Shown here piece by piece: positions 20,267 to 29,300 of a stretch of DNA of 64,000 nucleotides (position 1 is the stretch's first letter; every line of letters begins with the position of its first letter). The notes beneath the pieces were generated by a model. The model did no database searches and had not been told where the DNA came from. It was given only the letters and a program-made list of their open reading frames with translations. Origin of the DNA: Pseudomonas sp. GM18 (lineage in GTDB: Bacteria; Pseudomonadota; Gammaproteobacteria; Pseudomonadales; Pseudomonadaceae); the NCBI RefSeq assembly GCF_000282195.1, contig NZ_AKJT01000033.1, positions 1-64,000 of the forward strand, written 5' to 3'. The translations under genes and the position numbers were made by a program.

Positions 20267-21021
20267 GTACGACTCCACCCCACGCGACAGGCGTCCAGAA
20301 GAAAAAGAAGAACCAACCGGCGCCACCGGATCTGGTCAATGCGGTAGGCGCGCTCTTCGACATTGCCGCGAAAGCGCCTCCCCCTCTTCAACTGCAAGCG
20401 ATGACCCGCGACAAGCTGTACGAAATGCTGGTTCTAGCTCGTTTACTGAGGGTATTTCGGCGTGCACACCCTAAAGGGTCAATCATTCATCGGCCACCAT
20501 CCAAGGGAGGTAAGGCGTCAGAAGTGGTTGTGGCGAGTAAACCAGCTCTAGCTGATCGCAAAAGGTTCTCACACTTTGATCTGCTCGATGCCGCTGGTCA
20601 GTCAGTGGGGGAAGCTTGGACCTCGGTCGAGTTTGAGTCGCTGAGTTGGGCGCATAACGGCGGAGATCCGGGCAAGGCCCCCCGCCAGGCCCGACACGAG
20701 CTTGACGTCTGTGTACTCGAACCTGGTGCGGAAGAACGTCCGTCTCACTTGCAGGTCTTTGCGGGCATCAGTTGCAAAGACGTGCGCAGTTCATCGAAGG
20801 AGAACGTACGTGAGGCACTGGGGCTGCGGCGCGAGACGGCGTTCCTGCAGCCGCCTGTGCAAAGCCTCGCCCCTTGGTTGGTCACTGAGGTCCCCGCGGA
20901 ACCGAGTGCACCGATCCTTCTCATCAGCTCCGATGTCGGGATAAGGAAATACTCGTCGCCAGTTGATGCCCTGGGCGTCTATGTCCGATTCGTGCGTCGC
21001 CCCTGGGAAGCGGAGGTTTAA
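20263..21021 (+). CDS. Putative PD-(D/E)XK nuclease-like protein (252 aa)
   Basis: No family is recognised by name. The centre has the order expected of a restriction-endonuclease-like fold: a Glu in WTSVEFESL, then HELDVCVLEP (Asp), then VFAGISCKDVRSS (Cys-Lys after a hydrophobic strand), followed by a helix ENVREALGLRRETAFL. This resembles the E...D...(E/Q/C)XK pattern, but I infer it by eye. The N-terminus is Lys-rich (QKKKKNQ) and probably disordered. The gene is translationally coupled to the 156-aa gene upstream. A nuclease with a small basic partner would suit a defence or DNA-processing role. Confidence 0.55.
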   Translation: MSTTPPHATGVQKKKKNQPAPPDLVNAVGALFDIAAKAPPPLQLQAMTRDKLYEMLVLARLLRVFRRAHPKGSIIHRPPSKGGKASEVVVASKPALADRKRFSHFDLLDAAGQSVGEAWTSVEFESLSWAHNGGDPGKAPRQARHELDVCVLEPGAEERPSHLQVFAGISCKDVRSSSKENVREALGLRRETAFLQPPVQSLAPWLVTEVPAEPSAPILLISSDVGIRKYSSPVDALGVYVRFVRRPWEAEV

Positions 21022-21790
21022 GTCTGTATTGGCCAAGCCGCCAAGCCTGGAAATCTAAACAGCATGCTCTTACTTTAGCCGCCACCGACTTTTCGGTGGC
21101 GAGCAGCCACCCCCTCTCACCCCTCGGTACCGGCATCGTTTGCTCAGGGCCAACATAAACCCTGAACAGCTGCATTGGGCTATTGCTCCGTAAGCGTACG
21201 GGGAATACACCAATACACCTACCGAGCCCCCGCATTGGCTGTCGACAAACCACCGGACTCCCAGATTCGGAGCCCGCCTTTCGGCTCTTCCAATGGGGTC
21301 GGCGCAGAGACCTGGGCCAGCCTCGTTACCACCGTCTTTCCTGAGTTCATCACTCTCAACGGTCAGGAGTCCGCGGCCGCGGGCCGTCAAAAAGACAAAC
21401 ATAAGGTTGGCGCAGCCGAGGTTACGGCCCTTTGCCTTGACGACAGGCGGCCGTAGGCTACAGTCGCGGACATGGTGATGAAGTCAAGGGAGGCGGCTGG
21501 ACAGGTATCTGGCCGCTGTGGGCGCAGACCCCGCGCAAGCGAAGCGCGCAGGCCCGGATCGAGGATCCGGGTCGAAGTCATCAGTGATGGAAGCCCGGAT
21601 TGGGCGAGACTCGCATCGCGAGGCTCGGTGCAAAGCACGACTTTGCGACCTGGCTCGATCGAGAGATGCTCTTGGCGGGTCACGCTCTACTGACGAACGT
21701 TACACTTAGCTTTTCACCAAATATACGCACAGAGACATACATATCCGGCAAGTAGGAAGCCGCTTAGGACAACCAATCGGGGGAGCAAGA
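21022..21790. other. 769-bp gene-poor stretch with clustered hairpins
   Basis: No convincing gene. Short open frames exist on both strands but have odd composition and no good ribosome sites. Between 21532 and 21646 four perfect hairpins follow one another: CGCGC/GCGCG (21532-21548), CCCGGATC/GATCCGGG (21553-21571), CTCGC/GCGAG (21610-21622) and GCAAAG/CTTTGC (21630-21646). Similar GC-rich filler occurs in Pseudomonas conjugative elements, as far as I recall. The stretch ends 144 bp before gajA, whose promoter must lie in its last part. Confidence 0.6.
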
Positions 21791-23875
21791 ATGCGAGTCG
21801 AGAAGGTTAGGGTCGAGGGATTTCGACTCCTTCAGGATGTTGAGATCATGCTGGAAGGCAATTCCACAGTTATCGTAGGGCGCAACAACAGCGGAAAGAC
21901 ATCGTTCACCGACATTTTTGATCGCTTCACCGGGGAGACCGGCGCGCGATTTCGGCTGGAAGACTTCTCGGTCGCATCGCGCGAGCGGTTCTACAATGCA
22001 ACGACACTGAGAAAACAGGGGGCAAAACCAGAGGATGTACTAGCTGCACTCCCGACGCTCTCTCTTACGCTCACCTTCCGCTATGACGGCGCGATCCCGA
22101 ATTTAGGGCCTCTTTCACCTTTCGTCATTGACCTGGACGTAGACTCCACTGCAGCCATTGCGCGTGTCGAGTACCGACCGACCTTGGCAACGCTCCACAC
22201 GCTGCTCGACATACCTTCCGCGCCAGAAGGTGTCGAACCAAGAACGCATTTTTTTAGGTCGTTGCGCGACACTTTGCCCAAGGCATACAGCATCCATGTT
22301 TGTGCCATTGATCCCACCGACGACACCAATCGACGTAATTTTGAGGGCACCGCCGCAATGGCGGCTCTGCTGCAGTGCAATTTCGTTCGCGCACAAAGAA
22401 CTCTCGATCATGCAAAGCATGGCGATGCCGATGTCATTGGCAAATTGCTCAGCGCGCTATTCAAGACTGCTGCAGCACCAACTGCTGCGGCCGCAGACCA
22501 GGAACTCGCGGCGAAGCTGAAGGCGTCCGTCGAAGACATAGAACGCAATGTTCAAGGCGACTTCGATGAGATGTTGAAGAAGCTGCTGCCGGCCATGGAA
22601 GTGCTGGGCTTTCCGAGCCTCAACGATACCGAGCTTCGGCCTGAGACCTCATTGAACGTGGAGGCCCTGCTTTCGGACCACACAAAGGTGGTCTACACCG
22701 GCACAGACGGGGTACATCTGCCGGAGGGCTACAACGGCCTCGGAACTCGCAATCTGATCTACATGCTGTTGCAGCTCGAGAGCTACCATAAGGCCTACCG
22801 TGCCAAGGCGACTCGCCCGGCCACCCACCTAATCTTCATCGAAGAGCCTGAGGCTCATTTGCATCCGCAGATGCAAGAAGTCTTCATCAGCCAATTGAAT
22901 GCTGCCATCGGAAAATTGTCGGCCAGCTACCCCAAAGAGTCCGCGTGGAACGTTCAGTTTGTCATCACGACGCATTCTCCACATGTCGCAAACGCTGCAT
23001 CGTTTGAGGCGGTACGGTATTTCCTCAATGAGTCGCCAAACCAGGCGAGCACCCGACAGACTAAGGTCAAAGATTTCAAGAAGGGCATGAGCGCCATCTC
23101 TCCCGAAGACCAGGACTTCCTGCACCAGTACATGACGTTGACCAAGTGTGACCTGTACTTTGCAGACAAGGCCATTATGGTCGAGGGAACAACGGAGCGG
23201 CTGCTGATGCCCCGTCTGTGTGAATTGGTTGATAGGTCGCTCGACGACAAACACAAGCTGGCCAGACAGTATGTGACATGTGTCGAGGTCGGAGGAGCTT
23301 ACGCGCACATCTTCTATCCGCTGCTCGACTTCCTCGAACTCAAGACCTTGGTCGTCACCGACTTGGATTCAACCAAACCGGTGGAAAAGCAAAACAAAAA
23401 AGGAAATACGATTACGTCGTGGGAGAAGTGCCCGGTAGCTGAAGGCCAGCGGACGTCGAACGCAGCCATCAAAGAATGGTTCCGCCCCGAAGACTCCAAA
23501 GATCGGGACGGCTGGCAAATCACGCCTGCCGAACTTATTGGCAAAACCGCCGAAGAAAAGCAGAGCGGATACCGTCGCATTGCCTATCAGATTGCGGAGA
23601 AGCCTGGCACGAACATGTGCGCTCGAAGCTATGAAGACGCGCTCGTCCTAGCAAACCCGGATCGATTTGAATGGCCAAAGGAAGAGGACGAGGCCACTGA
23701 GGCGTGGGAGATCGCGAAGGGGCTCGCGAAAGCGGATACAGCCTTGCGGTTTGCCATCCGCGAGAAGGAATGGGCGGTACCTCGCTATATCCAGGAAGGC
23801 CTTGCATGGCTTTCCGAACCCCCTCCTCAACCCGCACAGAATCTGGAAGCGCCAGCCAAGGAGGAGGCAGCATGA
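21791..23875 (+). CDS. gajA: OLD-family ATPase/TOPRIM nuclease, Gabija GajA-like
   Basis: A 694-aa protein with an N-terminal ABC-type ATPase and a C-terminal TOPRIM nuclease. Walker A is GRNNSGKTS (30-38), Walker B is IFIEEPEAHLHP (~348-359), and the following TTHSPHVANA carries the switch His. The TOPRIM residues are Glu465 in MVEGTTERLL and Asp524/Asp526 in VVTDLDSTKP. In Gabija, GajA is a nicking nuclease whose activity is released when nucleotides are depleted during phage infection. The gene overlaps gajB by 4 bp. It is about 100 residues longer than commonly described GajA proteins, with extra sequence mainly after the TOPRIM core (WQITPAELIGKTAEEKQSGY onward). All catalytic residues I can see are intact. 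Confidence 0.85.
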   Translation: MRVEKVRVEGFRLLQDVEIMLEGNSTVIVGRNNSGKTSFTDIFDRFTGETGARFRLEDFSVASRERFYNATTLRKQGAKPEDVLAALPTLSLTLTFRYDGAIPNLGPLSPFVIDLDVDSTAAIARVEYRPTLATLHTLLDIPSAPEGVEPRTHFFRSLRDTLPKAYSIHVCAIDPTDDTNRRNFEGTAAMAALLQCNFVRAQRTLDHAKHGDADVIGKLLSALFKTAAAPTAAAADQELAAKLKASVEDIERNVQGDFDEMLKKLLPAMEVLGFPSLNDTELRPETSLNVEALLSDHTKVVYTGTDGVHLPEGYNGLGTRNLIYMLLQLESYHKAYRAKATRPATHLIFIEEPEAHLHPQMQEVFISQLNAAIGKLSASYPKESAWNVQFVITTHSPHVANAASFEAVRYFLNESPNQASTRQTKVKDFKKGMSAISPEDQDFLHQYMTLTKCDLYFADKAIMVEGTTERLLMPRLCELVDRSLDDKHKLARQYVTCVEVGGAYAHIFYPLLDFLELKTLVVTDLDSTKPVEKQNKKGNTITSWEKCPVAEGQRTSNAAIKEWFRPEDSKDRDGWQITPAELIGKTAEEKQSGYRRIAYQIAEKPGTNMCARSYEDALVLANPDRFEWPKEEDEATEAWEIAKGLAKADTALRFAIREKEWAVPRYIQEGLAWLSEPPPQPAQNLEAPAKEEAA

Positions 23876-25605
23876 CTGAGCCTGCCGAGAATCCCGCACT
23901 TATCGCTGCGCAAGAGGCCCAGAGAAGGATCGATGAGGCCCTTGATGCAGGTCGCAGCTTTCGTCTTGAAGCCGGCGCAGGCGCGGGTAAAACGTACTCC
24001 CTGGTCGCTGCGCTGAAGCGACTGATTGCAGAGCGTGGCCCGGCGTTGGTTCAAGCTGGGCAAAAGGTTGCCTGCATCACCTACACCGAGGTTGCCCGTA
24101 ACGAGATTGCCCAGGAGATTGAGGATCATCCGGCCATTCTTGTCGATACTATCCACGGCTTCTCATGGGCGTTCCTACGCCAGTTTCAGAAGTCACTGCG
24201 TGACCTCGTGGGCGAAATGGGCGACCGGCACGAGAAGATCGAGGAAGGCGGAGGAGTAGGCTCAAAGCCTGTGGATTACGACTTTGGATTCTTCGGTGTC
24301 GACACGGACAGAATCACACTGAGTCACGACGACATTCCGGAGATGATGGCCAAGCTTCTGGGCAAGGAGAAGTTTAGACGCATCTTGAGCCAGCAATTTC
24401 CAGTGATCTTCATAGACGAGTATCAAGATACCCATCGCCAATTCATGGAGGCGATCACCGAGCATTTCTTGATGCCCAATACCGGCCCGATCGTAGGTCT
24501 TTTTGGGGATCATTGGCAGACGATCTATCGCAGCGAGTACGAACTCGCCGAATATCCGATCGAAGAGATTGGCAAAGGCTCCAACTTTCGGTCAGTGCCC
24601 GCAGTCGTAGATGTACTTAACAAGCTGCGCCCAGATCTGCCCCAGGCCGTTCGCGCCCCCGAGGCAAAGGGCGAGGCGAGGTTTTTTCACGCCAACGCCT
24701 ATAAGGGTCAACGGACCAGCGACAGCCACTCCAAGGAAGATCTGCCAGCTGACCTGGCGCGGAGCACTCGGGAAGCCTTGATGCAACGGCTGCAAGCCGA
24801 GGGCTGGGATCTGAGCAAGACGAAGGTACTCATGCTCACCCACAACGTCTTAGCTGCTGAGCAGGGCTACCCCAACATTGCCGAAGTGTTCAGGGGCCGT
24901 ACCGAACAGTTCACAAAGAAGGAAGACCCGGCGATCAAGTTCTTTGCAGAAGTCGTTGAACCCATGTGCGAGGCCTACGGTGCATCTCGATACGGCAGTA
25001 TGTTCAGGGCGTTCGGCTCCGGCCCCGCGATCACGAAGCATGATGACAAGGCCTGCTGGCGCCGCGACATGGACACCCTTCAGAAACTGCGTACAGAAGG
25101 AACGATCGGACAGCTCATCGACCACCTGAAGACAACGAGACGCCCATCGCCACCGGAGCGCCTGCTGCGGCGTGACGAAGAGCTTATCGCACTAGATGGC
25201 GCCCCTATACCCGAAGATGCCTCCGCACTTCAGCGGTACAGCAAGCTGCGGGATATTCGTTACGGAGAAGTCATCGAGGTAGTCAAGTTCATTGAGAAGC
25301 AGACCCCCTTTGCCACGCAGCATAGCGTCAAGGGTGCTGAGTTTGATAACGTCCTTGTAGTGCTTGGAGGTGGCTGGAATCACTACAACTGGCCACAGCT
25401 ACTAGAACTTATTGAGACAAATGCGCTGAACGCAAAGAACACGAAGGGCTTCTATCGTGCTCGTAATCTCTTTTATGTATCCATCTCCCGGCCCATGACG
25501 CGGCTTGCCGTGCTCGCCACGCAAACCATGCCGGATACAGCTCTCGCAACGGTGAATCACCTTTTTGGGAGCGATAGCGTCGAGGAACTTGCTATCGTGA
25601 CGTGA
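23872..25605 (+). CDS. gajB: UvrD-like helicase, Gabija GajB-like
   Basis: A 577-aa superfamily 1 helicase. Motifs run in order: Walker A GAGAGKT (35-41), VACITYTEVARNEI (Ia), IDEYQDT (Walker B, Asp182-Glu183), GLFGDHWQTIYR (III), NFRSVPAVV (IV), TQHSVKGAEFDNV (V) and NLFYVSISRPM (VI). The start at 23872 is fixed by the ATGA overlap with gajA and by AAGGAGG just upstream; the open frame extends further 5' only because it reads through gajA. In Gabija, GajB binds GajA and couples DNA-end sensing to nuclease activation. Motif VI has Ser-Arg-Pro instead of the common Thr-Arg-Ala. The pair looks functional. Confidence 0.85.
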   Translation: MTEPAENPALIAAQEAQRRIDEALDAGRSFRLEAGAGAGKTYSLVAALKRLIAERGPALVQAGQKVACITYTEVARNEIAQEIEDHPAILVDTIHGFSWAFLRQFQKSLRDLVGEMGDRHEKIEEGGGVGSKPVDYDFGFFGVDTDRITLSHDDIPEMMAKLLGKEKFRRILSQQFPVIFIDEYQDTHRQFMEAITEHFLMPNTGPIVGLFGDHWQTIYRSEYELAEYPIEEIGKGSNFRSVPAVVDVLNKLRPDLPQAVRAPEAKGEARFFHANAYKGQRTSDSHSKEDLPADLARSTREALMQRLQAEGWDLSKTKVLMLTHNVLAAEQGYPNIAEVFRGRTEQFTKKEDPAIKFFAEVVEPMCEAYGASRYGSMFRAFGSGPAITKHDDKACWRRDMDTLQKLRTEGTIGQLIDHLKTTRRPSPPERLLRRDEELIALDGAPIPEDASALQRYSKLRDIRYGEVIEVVKFIEKQTPFATQHSVKGAEFDNVLVVLGGGWNHYNWPQLLELIETNALNAKNTKGFYRARNLFYVSISRPMTRLAVLATQTMPDTALATVNHLFGSDSVEELAIVT

Positions 25606-25675
25606 AGCCATATCCTTAACTCGGTTCGCTCAGCCACGCCGGAGCAAGTTTTCTCGACGATCGAGTAGGATTTGC

Positions 25676-25735
25676 ATCCGCCGCCCTCTTACACAACCGT
25701 ACGTACGGTTCCGTATACGGCGGTTCCTGCCTACT
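25676..25735 (-). mobile_element. Group II intron-like 3' end (domain V/VI remnant)
   Basis: Read on the minus strand, AACCGCCGTATACGG and CCGTACGTACGGTT can form the compact domain V hairpin of group II introns, including the typical TACGTACGGTT 3' strand. A short domain VI-like stretch follows, ending CCTACTCGAT. The upstream part of any intron and a reverse transcriptase are absent. The identification rests on the domain V pattern alone. Confidence 0.5.
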
Positions 25736-25860
25736 GATAAACCGCATCAGCGAGCTTGGTTCCGTTGATGTATCGCCCGTGGTATCTAAGCACCCAGACC
25801 GGCCCTCGGAGCTTCCGGCTCCTACCTCCTGATGGTCTCGCCCCGTAACGCGGAGTTTCT

Positions 25861-26070
25861 GCTTTGATGCGCAAAAATTGGCTGTTTGCCCGGTCGTTAC
25901 GCAGTGGCAAACGTGCGGCTGCGCTGATGAGTTTGATCCAGTCAGCCAAGCTCAACGAGCATGATCCGTGTGAGTATTTAAAGGATGTGCTGGAGCGGTT
26001 GCCGACGTAGAAGATGAGCGCGATTACTGAGCTACTGCCGCATAACTGGGAACCGCCCAGCAAGGTGTGA
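25861..26070 (+). pseudogene. IS66-family transposase (TnpC) C-terminal remnant
   Basis: Translation gives RKNWLFARSLRSGKRAAALM, SLIQSAKLNEHDPCEYLKDV and LERLPT, an in-frame TAG at 26008, then ITELLPHNWEPP and the normal stop. This is the conserved C-terminal end of IS66 TnpC. The rest of the transposase, TnpA, TnpB and the terminal repeats are missing. The 25606-26373 gap contains only this and the intron-like end. Confidence 0.75.
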
Positions 26071-26373
26071 TGGCTGGCCGCTTACGAGCATCGACTTCGA
26101 GTGTGTCAGTCAACGGTATCAGGTCAAGGTTGGGCGCCTATTCTCGGAATCGACACTACACTTCGCACATTAGCGCCTGATACCGGCAGAGCAAACCGAG
26201 CATCCGCGGGGTCCATCACTCGCTGGGGCTGTAGATGTTCTGAATGGCCCCCGTCGCTATGGGCTATCGCCGCCGAAGGAGCGAAGATTGCGGAAGCTTG
26301 CGCGGGAACAAATAGAAGGAGCATGCCACTTCGCTCCGGCAATGCAGGTCTTGCAGAGCTAGGGAAGGAAGAT

Positions 26374-29300
26374 ATGGACGATATGAAGGGCTTCGCTACA
26401 AGCTTCATCAACCTGATTGCAGACAACTTGCGTGATCGCTACGACAGCGGCTTCCCTATCCTGAAAGAACTAATCCAAAACGCCGATGATGCCGAGGCGA
26501 GGGAATTCGTCTTCGGGAGCCATCCTGGTTTCTTGGACGCAATACACCCTCTCTTGCAAGGGCCCGCGCTGTGGTTCTACAACGACGGGCATTTCAAGGA
26601 GAGCGATTCAGAGGCATTACGCTCATTCGGCATCAACACTAAGGCAGGCGACAGCGCGAGCATAGGCAAGTTCGGTCTGGGCATGAAGAGTGTCTTTCAT
26701 CTTTGTGAGGCACTTTTCTACGTAGCCTGGGACGGCCAGCACATCCACTTGGAGGGGTTAACTCCTTGGAAGAGCGATGGGCATACTCCTCATCCGGAGT
26801 GGGACAAGATGGACGCCGCCGACAGGAGGAGATTGGAGGCGGTTGTACGGGAAATGCGTCCAGATATAGGCGCGGACAGTGCTTCAGAATGGTTCCTATT
26901 GTGGATCCCTCTGCGGCAGACGCGTCATTTGTTCAATTCCCTAGGGGCGGAAACCGACCCTATTGTCGCTCATTTTCCCGGGGATAATCCCAGCCGAGAT
27001 CTCGCCTTTCTCGAGGAATCCAACCTAAAGGTGGAACTGGCTCAGATCCTACCGCTGCTCCATCATCTGGAGCGGATCGAGCACCGCACAGGTCCTTGCC
27101 CCTTTATCGTGCAACTCAAAGCCGATCAGCGGCTGCTGCCCCCCCAAAATTCACTGGTCCCAATTTGCGAAACCAATAGCAAGGCCGCTGGAGTCGTGGA
27201 TTTAGGAGGGGGCGATAGCGTACATGGGTTCGCGGGTGTTCGGCGCGTGGGTCAAGACAGAGATGACATCTTCTCAAGGCTCAAGAGCCGTCCCGAGTGG
27301 CCGCAGACAAGGTACCGTAACAACCTAGGGCGCGAATGCGTGACCCTAGATAAAGCTCGCGCCGAGGCAGCGGCCATGTTCTGCGATGACAATGATTCCG
27401 GCGGAGGATTGGACATCGAATGGGCAGTGTTTCTGCCGCTGGAGCATGATCGAGAAACACATCACTACAAGCCAGGAACGCGACATCATCGCCTGGTGCT
27501 GCATGGACAGTTCTTCATCGACGCTGGCCGCAAGGGCATTCATGGTTTCGAGCATCTCCACGAGAAGCCGAAGCTACTCGCCGAGGAGACCATGGACGAT
27601 GCCATGCTACGCACGACATGGAACCAATGTCTCACCCAGAGAGTGCTGCTGCCGCTGGTACTCCCAGCCTTGGAACATTACGTCATCTCTTCCCTGCTTA
27701 CAGATAAGCAGTGCGAAGACCTGACGAACGCTCTCGCCAACACGCACTGGTTCATCCGCTTCCGCAGCTTAGTCTGCGGAAGCAGTGCTTGGGTGCGAAT
27801 ACTGGAGCGCAAAGCTAAGCCAGCGTGGCGACGCATCGAAACTGATCGCGTAAGTCACCTGCGGCCCCTGCCGACTCCGCCTATGTCTGACGCGCAACGC
27901 CCATGGTACGTTTTCCCACACCTCGAACGGATGCAGATCTTGCCTTTTGACCAAGAGGCCACTCCGTTGATAGCGGGTGAGCCCCGATGGCAGGAGGAAG
28001 AAATCCACGACTTGCTGTCCGCTGTTCCTAATGTCTTCAGCGAGGCGCCGCGGATCCAGTACCTTGCTAAATTTCTGAGCGACTGCGCTGGTCCATACAA
28101 AGGCACCGAAAAGCTTCGAAATCGAATTATTACGCTCATACGGGAGGGCTTCCGGGACGTTGACCTGCAGAGTCTGGGACGGCACGGCGCTGACATTCGA
28201 CGGTTAGTGGGGTTCATCCCTTGTCTTTCTCGTAGTTCTTTCACTGCGAAACTCCCGGTTGATCTCGCCACCCGCCTTTGGTCTATCGCGTCACCAATTC
28301 TCTTGGTACCCAAAGAGTTGGATTCCGAGGAGTCTCCAGGCAATGCAGTACCTGACGGGGAAACCCTGGCCAGATGGTTAGGTATCGTCGATCAAGCGTT
28401 GGACGCGTCTCTTGTCTCCACCGAGATGCGCGCCATCCTCGACTTTGCTCAAGGGCTGCTTAAGTCCTTCGACAATGAGGCGCGTGGGAGATTTTTGCGG
28501 ACCCATCGCACATTACGGGTCCTCGCAGTACGTGATGTTCGCACCCGCAGCGACCTGGCGGTTTCGGGAGAGGATATCGAGCGGGTGCGGAACGCGGGAA
28601 CTCTGTTCGGTTTCGCCCCTGGCGCAAGAGAAGAGAACCGTCTCGGACTTACACCTTTACTGGCCCTGGCGCTGCCCATTGCAGAAGTTTACTTGGTACG
28701 CGCCGAGACCTACCGGGATCTGTTTCCGGGCGAACCAGAGCCACCCCGAGCTGACGACGGGCGCGCCTGTCTTATCTCAGTAGGTAGGGATACCACTGAC
28801 CGACTCGGACTCCTTGCCTACCGCCGCACGCTCCTGGAGAAGGCGAACGACCCAGGTGCCGACACTGATGCGCGGCGGGGGCTGCGTTATCTGTTGCATG
28901 GCTCGCCGGCCCATCGGTCCGACGACGAGGCGACGCTGTGGATTCCTGGTCACGAGCAGCATTCTGCGTGGGCCAAATTGTGGAAGAAGGTTCAGGGCGA
29001 GGATCCGCAGTGGGGCCTACTCGATGGAAGTCTGGCCGATACCATGCCGCGGGGCCGCTGGAGTCCAGTGGGGATCAAGGAAGTCGACGCGGGAAATCTA
29101 ATTGGTGAGCTCCAACGAGTCGGTATTAGTATCGGCGACCCTAGCGATTTTAGTGGCGACGAACGGGACGAGATCCTCTCCAAAATCGAGGACGAAAACC
29201 TCTGGAAACACCTGCCGCTGCACAGGACATGTGGCGGAAAACTGGTGTCGGTCAACGGGGAGCGTACCTATTGTGCTCCTGAGAACGGATGCCCCGACGA

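Noticed and set aside
21175..21456. 93-aa frame in the gene-poor stretch before Gabija
   Set aside because: It has no ribosome site, and the composition resembles translated structured DNA. A longer frame on the other strand overlaps it and looks equally artificial.
21022..21790. Retron or other reverse-transcriptase-linked RNA
   Set aside because: No reverse transcriptase gene is found anywhere in the window, so the hairpins are reported only as unexplained structure.
26101..26373. 5' extension of the giant ATPase frame to 26101
   Set aside because: The region reads through IS66-adjacent debris, lacks a ribosome site at its start and has low-complexity composition. The ATG at 26374 has GGAAGGAAGAT and puts the ATPase domain at the N-terminus.
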